The notes below the pieces were generated by a model. The model saw only the letters and a program-made list of their open reading frames with translations, had not been told where the DNA came from and searched no databases. A stretch of 64,000 bases of DNA from CAZUXY01 sp964624235 (GTDB lineage Bacteria > Spirochaetota > UBA4802 > UBA5368), in assembly GCA_964624235.1 (NCBI GenBank), contig CAZUXY010000004.1, positions 39,041 to 103,040 of the forward strand, written 5' to 3'. Positions within the stretch are counted from its first letter, which is position 1, and each line of letters starts with the position of its first letter. Positions 17,377 through 26,853 of the stretch are shown here, one piece after another. A program made the translations under genes and the position numbers.

Positions 17377-20300
17377 TTTTTTTCCTGCCGTTCAAGAAGG
17401 GGAAAGTATATCGATTCCGCCAGACGCATAAACTCACCCTCCATGTTCAATACGCCGCCGGTTGTCAGTCTGACCGCGGGATCTGCCCCCTCGCCTTCGG
17501 GAGCGCCGGTGTAACGCTCGCCTGCCCATGCCGAGCGGGCCCCGGCCAGCGCGCGTTCACGATCGCCTTTATCATGCAATTCCAGGGCGTAGGCAAAGGA
17601 GGTTTTAGGATAAAATGCCGGCGGCTTTCTCATGCCGCGCAGAAAGATTTCAACAAGCATGCGGAGGATTTCCCGGGCGTCCGCACACGGCGCCATGAGC
17701 CAGACGCCGTCGCTGCACACCATCGCCGTGTTCATCGGTCCGGAGGCGCCGTTCGCCGCGTTCAGGACCAGGTGCAATATCCATGCCCGCAGGCGCCGCG
17801 CCCCGCCGCCCTTTCCATAATCATGGATGATATGCCCGCCCTTATACAGGCCGTCGATGGACCCGGAAACATAATATCTTCCATATTCAAGCCTGATATC
17901 AACGGGTTCGCGTTTATCACCCCCCCGGCAGCGCATGATGTTCCCGGCGAAATCCTCCACGGCGGGGAGCATCTGTTCGAAGAGTGCTTCCCCGGGCACC
18001 CCGAGGGGAAGCCTCCCCGCGGCACGGTAGACCGGCATCCGCTGCCGCATGGGACGTCCTTCCAGGTAATCTCCGCAGAGCTCATTGCCCATAACGTAGC
18101 GGTCGATACCCGAAAGCTCGAAGGGTTCCTTTTCTTCCAGCGAAACATCTTTCTCGACAGGCCGCATGCCCAGGCGTTCTTCCAGGAATGTACGGGCGGG
18201 GTGGCTGAAAAAACGCAGCAACAGCCCCAGGGGTATTTCTCCGGGAGGCAGTTCAGGCAGTTCGCTTTCAATAAACGGTTTTTCCATGTCCGCGGCGGGA
18301 CGTTCCGAAGAGGCGGCGCAGAACATGCGCGAATAGCTGTAGAGTCCGGAGTCTCCGGAAAAATACCGCGGGCTGAAAGCCTGAAGCGGGTGCGTCACGC
18401 TAAGGTGCTCACGCACACTCCCCCCTTCGATCTGAAAAGCCCTGTCGCAGTAGTCGAGCAGTTCCGAGACCACCGGCGACGGCGGCAGAGGGGTGTTGTC
18501 CCTGAGGCTCTGCCCGCGGTAGCTGATGTAGAGCCTCTCCCTGGCCGAGATAAGGGTCTCCAGGAAAAGAAAACGGTCCTCGTCCCTTATTGATCGGTCA
18601 CCCCGTACGGGTGACGACGCGATGATATCGAATCCCGGCGCCGGAGGATTGCGGGGGAAAACGCCGTCATCCATCCCCAGCAGGCATATGACCCTGAAAG
18701 GGATGCTCCTCATGGGACGCATCGCGCAGACGGTTACCGCTCCCGAGAGGAAGTTCTTCAGCGTTTTTCTCTCGTCCATTTCATTCCGCAGCCAGTGGCG
18801 CAGCACTTCCGGTTCAATGATCTCGGTGCAGCCGGCTTTCCGGTGTTCGTCGTCGAACCGCCCGATAATGTCTTTTATGGTTGCGCCTTCCCCTCCGTCT
18901 TCATCGGAGAGAAACAGTTTTTCCATCAGATCGGTCAACAAAGCGCGCCATTCAGCTGTCTTCTGAGGGAGGTTGAGTTTCGCCGCGCAGCCGCAGAGCG
19001 CGTCGAAAAACTCGACGAATTTTCCCAGGGTCGCTGCGTTGGATCCCTCTACGTGATCGTAAGGCAGTATTTCACGGTAGAGCTCACGGTCGCCGCCGGG
19101 GAGGGCATACCCCAGCAGTAACCGGTCGATGCCCGATCTCCAGGTATTCTCACCAAGGGCGGGAAGACCCAGATCCCGCCGGTGGGCCGCGTCTATGCCC
19201 CATCGTATCCCGGTTTCCCTTACCCAGCGGACGATGGTCTCTATTTCGTAATCATCTATATCGAAGCGGCGGCGGATCTCGGCGCACTGCAGCAGGTCTA
19301 AAACCCCGCCCGCCTCGAAACGCCCCGGTGCCATTTCCAGTATGTCCATAAACGCCGAGGCCATACGGCTTCCGTCGCGAAACGTGCGGTCGGCGACAGC
19401 CACGGGAACGGCCTCGTGCTCTTTTTCCGGCGAACCGAAGACCGCCTGCACCAGCGGCGCGTACGTCTCTATAGAGGGGGTCATGATCGCGATATCGCCG
19501 GGTTCCAGGGTGGGGTCGCAGTTGAAAAGGTCCAGCAGATAATCGTACAGCGCTTCCACCTCGCGCATGGGACTGTGACATGATGCGACGCGGATCGTGC
19601 CGTCCTCGGCAAGGGCTTCAGGCGACAGGGCAAGGGCCGGAGGATTCTCAATGCCGAACCGGTCATGCCCTGAAGAGGCGCCGCGCTCCACCATGGAAAG
19701 GATGTCGTTCTGTACCACGCGCAGCATTCCCGCTTCGCCCCCCGCCCCCGGCCCGTCCCAATCCTCCAATGGGTCCAGAAAGGGGTCCATTTCAAGCAGC
19801 AGCGTGAGAAAATCACGTCCGGTCCTGCCCAGCGAAGCGAGCAGGCTGTTCCCTTTTTCCAGGTACAGATCCTCTCCCGGCATACGCTGTTCCATGCGAA
19901 AACGCTCACGCTCGTTTTTCACCTCACCCCAGTATTCCCTGCATGGGTTCAGGAAAAAAACATTGATCTCGCCGTGGGCCGAGAGCGCCCTCAGCGCTTC
20001 CAGGTGCAGCCGCGGAAGCGAAGAGATGCCGAACATGGATATCCGCCGGGGGAGCTGATAACCGGCGAAGAGATCGGGTGACCCCAGCTTCTGTACAAAA
20101 TCCGCCAGCATGCGTCCACGGTGGGTCCTGCCGGCGCCTTCCAGCAAACGTCGCCACAGCCGGGCCTGCCAGCCTTTTTCATTTTTGTTCTCCCATTCCA
20201 GCATCATGGCAGGCCGGTAGGCCAGATACTGCGAGAAGGTGTCGGTGAGACGCTCCGCGAGCTGGTAACGCTTCAGCTGGCTTTCGCCCCCGGCCAGATA

Positions 20301-20642
20301 ATGCTGCAGTTCGGGGAAGTCCTTCTCCCTCGCAAGCTGCGGCAGCAGCGAGAACATTCTCCATCTGATCTCCTCTTCAGCCGGGAGCGATTGTACAGCT
20401 TCATCGCCGAGCACAAGGGTAAACAGATACTGAATCATCCTGTTCGGGAAGGGGTACTCGCAGTTGGCCCATACGCCCAGCCGCAGGGAAAGCTGCTGCG
20501 AAAGCCAGCGTTCCATACCTATGGGCTCCACCACGATGATTTCCCTTTCCAGGGGATCGAGCGGGTCATCGCTTATGATTCGGGCCAGCCGGTCGGCCAG
20601 AAGCTCGAGCCTGTTGCTGCTGTAGAGGTGTATACCGGGCAT
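17373..20642 (-). CDS. recC: exodeoxyribonuclease V gamma subunit
   Basis: 1089 residues (E. coli 1122). The N-terminus reads LYSSNRLELLADRLARIISD and VVEPIGMERWLSQQLSLRLG, typical of RecC. Later landmarks are YPFPNRMIQYLF, SCHSPMREVEALYDYLLDLF, PGDIAIMTPSIETYAPLVQA and VICLLGMDDGVFPRNPPAPGFD. RecC is an inactivated helicase/nuclease that scans for Chi and holds the complex together. First gene of the recC-recB-recD-rseC operon. It starts 177 bases from mobB on the same strand. Confidence 0.95.
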   Translation of the reverse strand: MPGIHLYSSNRLELLADRLARIISDDPLDPLEREIIVVEPIGMERWLSQQLSLRLGVWANCEYPFPNRMIQYLFTLVLGDEAVQSLPAEEEIRWRMFSLLPQLAREKDFPELQHYLAGGESQLKRYQLAERLTDTFSQYLAYRPAMMLEWENKNEKGWQARLWRRLLEGAGRTHRGRMLADFVQKLGSPDLFAGYQLPRRISMFGISSLPRLHLEALRALSAHGEINVFFLNPCREYWGEVKNERERFRMEQRMPGEDLYLEKGNSLLASLGRTGRDFLTLLLEMDPFLDPLEDWDGPGAGGEAGMLRVVQNDILSMVERGASSGHDRFGIENPPALALSPEALAEDGTIRVASCHSPMREVEALYDYLLDLFNCDPTLEPGDIAIMTPSIETYAPLVQAVFGSPEKEHEAVPVAVADRTFRDGSRMASAFMDILEMAPGRFEAGGVLDLLQCAEIRRRFDIDDYEIETIVRWVRETGIRWGIDAAHRRDLGLPALGENTWRSGIDRLLLGYALPGGDRELYREILPYDHVEGSNAATLGKFVEFFDALCGCAAKLNLPQKTAEWRALLTDLMEKLFLSDEDGGEGATIKDIIGRFDDEHRKAGCTEIIEPEVLRHWLRNEMDERKTLKNFLSGAVTVCAMRPMRSIPFRVICLLGMDDGVFPRNPPAPGFDIIASSPVRGDRSIRDEDRFLFLETLISARERLYISYRGQSLRDNTPLPPSPVVSELLDYCDRAFQIEGGSVREHLSVTHPLQAFSPRYFSGDSGLYSYSRMFCAASSERPAADMEKPFIESELPELPPGEIPLGLLLRFFSHPARTFLEERLGMRPVEKDVSLEEKEPFELSGIDRYVMGNELCGDYLEGRPMRQRMPVYRAAGRLPLGVPGEALFEQMLPAVEDFAGNIMRCRGGDKREPVDIRLEYGRYYVSGSIDGLYKGGHIIHDYGKGGGARRLRAWILHLVLNAANGASGPMNTAMVCSDGVWLMAPCADAREILRMLVEIFLRGMRKPPAFYPKTSFAYALELHDKGDRERALAGARSAWAGERYTGAPEGEGADPAVRLTTGGVLNMEGEFMRLAESIYFPLLERQEKK

Positions 20643-20818
20643 GGTTCAGGTCCAGTCGCAGAACTCCCTGATGTATTGAGGTCCCCGACCATGGGACGCG
20701 ATGGTTTAAACTATGAAGAATTCTTCAGGGCCGGTCAACCGAATTTATAGTATTCCTTGAATATATCCGCAATACGGTTCAAAGAAAGACCCGCGAGGTT
20801 TATGTATCCGATTTCCGC

Positions 20819-21325
20819 TCAGACACCGCGCCGCCCCTCGAGCAGGGTCCTTTCTATGTATCGCCCTACATCCTGAACCTCGTTCCTTCCGAACGTCGGC
20901 AGGGACGAATCCGTTTGATGGTCGCACACCAGGGCGGTGATATTCTTCACGCCGCTGCGAAACAGGGGCTCCTCCCCGCTGTCGCCGATCACTTCTATCT
21001 TCGATGCTGAGCTTTCACGGTCCCCCTCGATGATGACGAGGTCGGCATCGGGGAAAAACCGGTCGGCCATCCGCTGCGGGGTCATGTCCCCTTCATGGTC
21101 CGCGAACACGGCGAAGGAATTTACGTTGATAATGCCCGCTCCGGCCGCTCCGGCCTCCCGGTAACGCCATGTGTCCTTGCCGGGATGGTCCACCTGGAAT
21201 TCATGGCGCAGATGTTTAATGATTGAAACTTTAAGCCCCTTTCCGGCGAAATAGCCTATCAAGCCCTCGATGAGGGTGGTTTTGCCGGACCCGGACCTTC
21301 CGGTGATTGAAATTACGGGAGGCAT
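20819..21325 (-). CDS. mobB: molybdopterin-guanine dinucleotide biosynthesis adaptor MobB
   Basis: 168 residues. P-loop near the N-terminus (ISITGRSGSGKTTLIEGLIG), then VSIIKHLRHEFQVDHPGKDT, WRYREAGA and DADLVIIEGDRES. These match MobB, a GTPase that binds MobA and aids attachment of GMP to molybdopterin. An open frame extends upstream, but the conserved start is the ATG at 21325, with GGGAGG just before it. It diverges from mobA across a 60-base gap, so the two likely share a regulatory region. Confidence 0.93.
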   Translation of the reverse strand: MPPVISITGRSGSGKTTLIEGLIGYFAGKGLKVSIIKHLRHEFQVDHPGKDTWRYREAGAAGAGIINVNSFAVFADHEGDMTPQRMADRFFPDADLVIIEGDRESSASKIEVIGDSGEEPLFRSGVKNITALVCDHQTDSSLPTFGRNEVQDVGRYIERTLLEGRRGV

Positions 21326-21385
21326 ATGTTTTTTTAATACGGTATGGTTCCCTGATGTCAAGCGATTATACCATGAACCTGCGCC

Positions 21386-21967
21386 ATGGCTGAACTCATC
21401 GGCAACATAACCGGGTGCATTATCGCCGGAGGGGCCAGCACGCGTTTCGGGCGGGACAAAACCCTCTATTCGTACCGGGGCATGCCCCTTATAGAAAGCG
21501 TTTTGACTACACTCAGCACCGTGTTCAGGGACACCATGATCATCGCCGATGACTGCAAAAAATTCCGCCATTTAGAGGCGCCCTGCGTCCCGGATATCGT
21601 TTCAGGAAAGGGCCCGATCGGCGGACTGCACACCGCCCTCTCCGTATGCGAAACCCCGTATGTTTTCGTCACGGCGTGTGATATGCCCTTCCTCAATCCC
21701 GGCCTGATCGCCTATATGTGCGGGCGTGTATCAAATTTCGACATCGTCGTACCCTTTGTCAGGGGGAATTACGAGGCCCTGCACGCGGTGTATTCGAAAA
21801 ACTGCGCCCCTTACGTCCGCAGGGCCATTGACGCGGGAAAGCGCCGGATCGTCTGCTTTTTCGACGAGGTTGCGGTGTTGAAAATAGATGAGAACGAAGT
21901 TTCCCGTTTCGATACACCGGAAAAGGTATTCAAGAACATCAATACGATAGAGGATTTGAATAGATGA
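21386..21967 (+). CDS. mobA: molybdenum cofactor guanylyltransferase
   Basis: 193 residues, normal for MobA. Nucleotidyltransferase motifs: GCIIAGGASTRFGRDKTLYS (GTP-binding G-G-x-S-x-R-x-G-x-D-K), PDIVSGKGPIGGLHTALSV, and the metal-binding TACDMPFLN. It transfers GMP from GTP to Mo-molybdopterin to give MGD for DMSO-reductase-family enzymes. Divergent from mobB. No Mo enzyme gene is in the window; the nearby need may be elsewhere in the genome. Confidence 0.94.
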   Translation: MAELIGNITGCIIAGGASTRFGRDKTLYSYRGMPLIESVLTTLSTVFRDTMIIADDCKKFRHLEAPCVPDIVSGKGPIGGLHTALSVCETPYVFVTACDMPFLNPGLIAYMCGRVSNFDIVVPFVRGNYEALHAVYSKNCAPYVRRAIDAGKRRIVCFFDEVAVLKIDENEVSRFDTPEKVFKNINTIEDLNR

Positions 21968-22141
21968 CCGCCTGCATGGTTTATTATGGGCGCCTCTTAA
22001 AATTAGTATTTTTCGAAATACCACTATTGAAAATTCCGATTTTTCCACTAACATGTGCCCACAAGGGAACAACCGGAACGTAATAATTAGAGGTTCCCTT
22101 ATATTTTTTTTCTCAATTTACCACTTTTTCCGATAAAACAC

Positions 22142-22171
22142 TTGACAGATGACGGCATTGTACACTATGAA
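22142..22171 (+). promoter_or_regulatory. putative promoter of the trp operon
   Basis: TTGACA at 22142-22147, an 18-base spacer and TATGAA at 22166-22171. It lies 31 bases before the leader-peptide ATG. The -35 is perfect; the -10 matches four of six positions. No obvious TrpR-like palindrome overlaps it, consistent with control by attenuation. Confidence 0.6.
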
Positions 22172-22201
22172 CACTGTCATTGTATTTACTGAATTAATAT
22201 C

Positions 22202-22273
22202 ATGAAAAGAGCGACACACAACGTTCAGATGAATTGGTGGTGGTGGACCAACCGAAGGGTGTCCACCGTTTAG
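22202..22273 (+). CDS. trpL: trp operon leader peptide with four tandem Trp codons
   Basis: A 23-codon reading frame from ATG at 22202 to TAG at 22271-22273. Four consecutive TGG codons at 22235-22246 encode W-W-W-W, and the stop lies just beyond the first pairing region. This is the classic design of a ribosome-sensing attenuator: a ribosome short of charged tRNA-Trp stalls on the Trp codons, covers segment 1 and frees segment 2. The Shine-Dalgarno is poor (AATTAATATC before the ATG), which would keep peptide output low. The Trp run together with the downstream terminator makes chance very unlikely. Confidence 0.92.
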   Translation: MKRATHNVQMNWWWWTNRRVSTV

Positions 22274-22335
22274 ACGTTTATACACGGGAATTTTAAAGCC
22301 GTGGGTGGGCATCCACCCGCGGCTTTTTTATTTTT
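22242..22335 (+). promoter_or_regulatory. trp transcription attenuator (segments 1-4)
   Basis: Segment 1 GGTGGAC (22242-22248) pairs with segment 2 GTCCACC (22261-22267) as the protector/pause hairpin. Segment 2 can instead pair with GGTGGGC (22304-22310) in segment 3 as antiterminator, with one G-U. Segments 3 and 4 form the terminator: arms of 12 pairs from 22297 and up to 22324, loop GCAT, then a run of Ts to 22335. All mutually exclusive pairings of an E. coli-type attenuator are present. Confidence 0.9.
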
Positions 22336-22342
22336 GGCCCTG

Positions 22343-22379
22343 AAGCCGCGGGTTCGTGCAGACACCCGCGGCTTTTTTT
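22343..22379 (+). terminator. second, tandem intrinsic terminator in the trp leader
   Basis: Perfect 11-pair stem AAGCCGCGGGT (22343-22353) / ACCCGCGGCTT (22364-22374), followed by seven Ts. It lies between the attenuator and trpE, so trpE transcription must pass two terminators. The 3' arm repeats the 3' arm of the first terminator almost exactly. Confidence 0.85.
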
Positions 22380-22414
22380 ATGCCCGCACTACGAAGATCA
22401 GGGAGAAGGAATCT

Positions 22415-23895
22415 ATGTATCCGTCACTGGAAGAAACAGGGAAACTGGCAGAACGTTACAACCGCATCCCTCTTTACAGGGAATTGAACCTGTCGGGCCT
22501 GAACATGCTTTCACTGCTCAAGGCACTGCTGGCGAAAAAGGACCTTGTATTTCTTGAAAGCGCGAGAGAAAACCGTACCTGGAGCCGCTTTTCGTTCCTC
22601 GGTCTCAATCCGCGCAAGATAGTATCATGCCTGCCGAACGCCATCCTGGAAACCGGTCCGGAAGGGGCGGTGCGGGTCAAGGCGGACTTTTTTGAATACC
22701 TGGAGGATGAAACCGTAAGATACACCTCTCCCACCTTCACGGATTACGGCCCGTTCAACGGCGGATACGCCGGTTTCTTCAGCTATGAGCTGGTCAACTC
22801 ATGCGGGATCCTGAGACGCCCCCTGCCCGCGGACCCCGATACCCCCCTGGCCATGCTGGCGCAGATCGAGGATTTCATCGTGTATGACAATATCACTGAC
22901 CGGTATTCGATATCTACACCCCTCTATGTCGACAAAGCGGGACAACTGGAGCAGCGTTACCGCGAAGCCGCCGCGCATCTGGAAAAACTGGAAAAGAACA
23001 TTCTCTATCTCATCGATTCGTCCCCCATGCCGTACCTGCCGTCAAGGCCCGGTGAGGTGCGGCTGGTCCATCGCGATGACAGGGACGCATACATGAAGAA
23101 GGTACACACAGCGAAAGAACAGATCGCCGCCGGTGAGGCCATACAGGTGGTGGTAAGCACCCGCACCGATATAGCCGACAGGATCGATCCCCTCCGTTTC
23201 TACATGAAGCTCCGCTCCCTCAATCCGTCCCCTTACATGTTTTTTTTGAAATTCAACGATCTGCACGTAGTGGGAAGTTCCCCGGAGATCCATGTGAAGG
23301 TGGAAGGACGAAAAGCGACCCTGAAACCCATCGCCGGCACCTCGCCGAAGGGAACTACCGGCGCCGAAAACGACGCCCTGAAAGAGGCGCTCCTTTCAGA
23401 CCAGAAGGAACGCGCCGAACACCTTATGCTGGTGGACCTGGCCCGCAACGACCTTGGACGCATAGCATCGCCCGGTTCCGTCGTCGTGGACAGTTTCATG
23501 CAGGCCGAGGAATATTCCCACGTGATCCACCTGGTATCGACGGTGAGCGCCGATCTTTCCCCCGGGAAGAACTGCGTGGACGTACTGAAAGAGACTTATC
23601 CGGCGGGCACCGTTACCGGCGCGCCGAAGGTACGGGCAATGGAGATCATCAGCGACCTGGAGTCCCGTCCGCGGGGCATTTATGCCGGCGCCGTGGGATA
23701 TATCGGATACAACGGCATAATGGATACCTGCATTACCATACGCACCGCAGTTTTCAACGGACGCGAACAGTACCTCCAGGCGGGCGCCGGTATCGTGTAT
23801 GACAGCGTTCCCGAAAGGGAATTTGAGGAAACCCGGAACAAGCTGCGCGCTCTCGCCATCAGCCTGGGATACGCCCTGGGAAAGGAGGCGGCCCT

Positions 23896-23905
<10 letters not shown>
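22415..23905 (+). CDS. trpE: anthranilate synthase component I
   Basis: 496 residues. Chorismate-binding domain motifs PSPYMFFLKFNDLHVVGSSP, IAGTSPKGTTG, the GTVTGAPKVRAMEIISDLES segment and the C-terminal QYLQAGAGIVYDSVPE are present. The N-terminal tryptophan feedback site reads VFLESARENRTWSRFSFLG (L-E-S motif). With TrpG it converts chorismate and glutamine to anthranilate. The frame is open from 22301 through the terminators, but the true start is the ATG at 22415 with GGAGAAGGA before it. It overlaps trpG by ten bases. Confidence 0.97.
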
Positions 23906-24454
<549 letters not shown>

Positions 24455-24477
<23 letters not shown>

Positions 24478-25474
24478 AAAACTGCACGACGGGGAAACCC
24501 TTTCAGAGGACACGGCGCATAATCTGTTCAATGCCATATTCACCGGTGAGGTCTCGAACATACAGCTGGCTTCCATACTGACCGTCATGAAGATGCGCGG
24601 CGAGAGTTCCGAGGAGATCGCCGGGGCGGCGCGGTCGATGCGCGAACACGCCGTCACCCTCCCCCTGAAGAACGTCGCGTTCTTCGACACCTGCGGAACC
24701 GGAGGGGACAATTCCCATTCCTTTAATGTTTCCTCCGCGGTTGCTCTGGTGCTGACCTCCATGGGAGTACCGGTAGCCAAGCACGGCAACCGCTCCATGA
24801 CCAGTAAGAGCGGGTCGGCCGATTTCTACGAGGCGCTGGGCATACCCATTGGATTGACCGGAACGGCGGCCGTTGATTATTTCAACCGGCACGGATTCAT
24901 CTTCCTTTACGCGCCCAATTATCATCCCGCCATGAAACACGCGGTGCCGGTGCGCAAAGACCTGGGCATACGCACTATTTTCAACTTTCTGGGGCCGCTT
25001 ACCAATCCCCTGGGTCCGCGCAGGCAGGCGATCGGACTCTTTCACCCCCGTTATCTTCCACTATACGGGCAGGTGGTATCGCGGCTTTCCTACGAGAGGA
25101 CCGTACTCTATTCGGCCGAGTCGGGTATGGATGAGGTCTCTCCCGTGGAACCGACCCATGTCCGTGACATCCGGGACTCCACCGAGCGCAGGTTCACCAT
25201 TTTTCCCGCGGATTACTTTACCCCTGAAGAGGCGGCGGTACTTCCCTTCCGCTATACCGCCGCGGAGAACGCCGCCGTGTTCATGACCACCCTGGGAAGC
25301 ACCTCCCCCACGCCGCTGGGCAAACTGCTGGCCCTCAATACGGCGCTGGCCCTCTATACCCTGAACGGCGACGGGGACTTCAAACGGCACTACCGGTCCA
25401 CTCTGGACCTGATTCACAGCGGGCAGGTATACCGCAAGGTGAAGGAACTGGTACAGAACAATGATGCGGACTGA
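24455..25474 (+). CDS. trpD: anthranilate phosphoribosyltransferase
   Basis: 339 residues. Signature motifs DTCGTGGDNSHSFNVSSAVA (PRPP loop), KHGNRSMTSKSGSADFYEAL, APNYHPAMKHAVPVRKDLGI and TIFNFLGPLTNP. It joins anthranilate to PRPP. A TTG 12 bases upstream is in frame, but GGAGG lies between the two, so the ATG at 24455 is the start. The first 23 bases overlap trpG. Confidence 0.97.
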
Positions 25475-26234
25475 TTTCAATCTTTATGGCATGAGAGACA
25501 TCAAAGCCGGGGAACTTCCCTCGATAAACAGGCTCATCGATACCATCCCACCGCGTAACCGGCCGTACCACAGGCTGAAAGCCCCCGCGCAGGGGAAAAC
25601 CGGCATCATCGCCGAGGTGAAAAAGGCCTCACCGTCAATGGGATGCATAAGGGATGTCAGGCCCCGTGCACAGGCACTGCTGTACGCATCCGGCGGCGCG
25701 GCGGCGGTGAGTGTGTTGACGGACGCTTCATACTTTTCCGGTTCATGGACCGACCTGAAAAGCGTGTCAGACGCGGTGGACCTCCCCGTACTCTGCAAGG
25801 AATTCGTCTACCATGAGGAGCAGGTCCGCATGGCGGAACGCTGCGGCGCCGACCTTCTGCTGCTGATCAATCGCGTTCTGGTGCCCCAGGAACTGGAAAA
25901 ACTTTACACCTGCGCCCGCGATCTGGGACTCACTCCTCTGATCGAGGTGCACGATGAAAATGAACTGCCCGTGGTACTTGGTTTAAAACCGAAATATCTC
26001 ATGGTCAACATGCGGGACCTCCACACCCTGCGGATCGATTTTGCGACCGGAATGCGCACCCTCAACGCCATACCCGACGGCGTGATCAGGATATGCGCGA
26101 GCGGTGTTACGGCGCGTACGGATATTACACGGCTCCGCTTCCTTACCGGAACGAGGTTTTTCCTGGTCGGGAGTTCGCTGATGTCGTCTCCTCATCCGGA
26201 ATCCATGATCAGGGAGCTGTCACATGTTCATTAA
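25461..26234 (+). CDS. trpC: indole-3-glycerol-phosphate synthase
   Basis: 257 residues, monofunctional (no fused TrpF). Barrel motifs IIAEVKKASPSMGCIR (catalytic Lys), VSVLTDASYFSGSWTDL, VLCKEFVYHEEQV, GADLLLLINRVL, PLIEVHDENEL and the phosphate-site end FFLVGSSLMSS. It closes the indole ring of CdRP. Overlaps trpD by 14 bases. Confidence 0.96.
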   Translation: MMRTDFNLYGMRDIKAGELPSINRLIDTIPPRNRPYHRLKAPAQGKTGIIAEVKKASPSMGCIRDVRPRAQALLYASGGAAAVSVLTDASYFSGSWTDLKSVSDAVDLPVLCKEFVYHEEQVRMAERCGADLLLLINRVLVPQELEKLYTCARDLGLTPLIEVHDENELPVVLGLKPKYLMVNMRDLHTLRIDFATGMRTLNAIPDGVIRICASGVTARTDITRLRFLTGTRFFLVGSSLMSSPHPESMIRELSHVH

Positions 26235-26853
26235 ATTCTGCGGGTTCACCCGTGCCGGGGATGTCGCGGCGGCGGTCAGGTTGCCGATATCCGCCATAGG
26301 TTTCGTATTTCACCACGAATCGCCGCGGTATGTGAGCCCCGAAAAGGCGCGCCTGCTGGGGGAACCGGTACCCGCTGCGGTCAGAAAAACGGGTATTTTC
26401 GTTTCGAATCGAGCCGATGAGATCATGCGCATCGCCGACAACGCCGGTCTTGATCTGCTGCAGATCTACGACCACCGGCTCGTTCCCGCACTGACCGGGT
26501 TCCGTCCCCTGATACTGGCGCACCGGATAGGAGCGTCTTCCGATCTGTTGACGGTCACACGGCCCGAGGGCGACACCCTGCTCCTCCTCGACAGCCATGA
26601 TCCGATCAGGGCCGGTGGAACCGGCCAACGCTTCGATTGGGAACCGCTGAAAGCGTTTCCCCTTCTGCACCGTACGATAATCGCCGGCGGCATCAGCGCC
26701 GCAAACCTTCCTGAACTGCTGAAGAAAGCGGGACCTTTCGGTATCGATATATCCTCGGGCATCGAAGACGCACCTGGTGAGAAGTCGGCGGAAAAAATGG
26801 AAACCATAATTAATATAATAAAGGAGCATCGCCATGTCACGACTTCCCGATAA
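26224..26853 (+). CDS. trpF: phosphoribosylanthranilate isomerase
   Basis: 209 residues. Begins FIKFCGFTRAGDVAAAV (catalytic Cys), then IGFVFHHESPRYVSPEKA, a general-acid segment LLLDSH, ISAANLPELL and FGIDISSGIEDAPGEKS. It performs the Amadori rearrangement of PRA to CdRP. ATG start 11 bases inside the end of trpC. Confidence 0.95.
   Translation: MFIKFCGFTRAGDVAAAVRLPISAIGFVFHHESPRYVSPEKARLLGEPVPAAVRKTGIFVSNRADEIMRIADNAGLDLLQIYDHRLVPALTGFRPLILAHRIGASSDLLTVTRPEGDTLLLLDSHDPIRAGGTGQRFDWEPLKAFPLLHRTIIAGGISAANLPELLKKAGPFGIDISSGIEDAPGEKSAEKMETIINIIKEHRHVTTSR

Noticed and set aside
17574..18593. A 339-codon plus-strand frame opposite recC
   Set aside because: Antisense shadow of a conserved gene, no ribosome site or domain.
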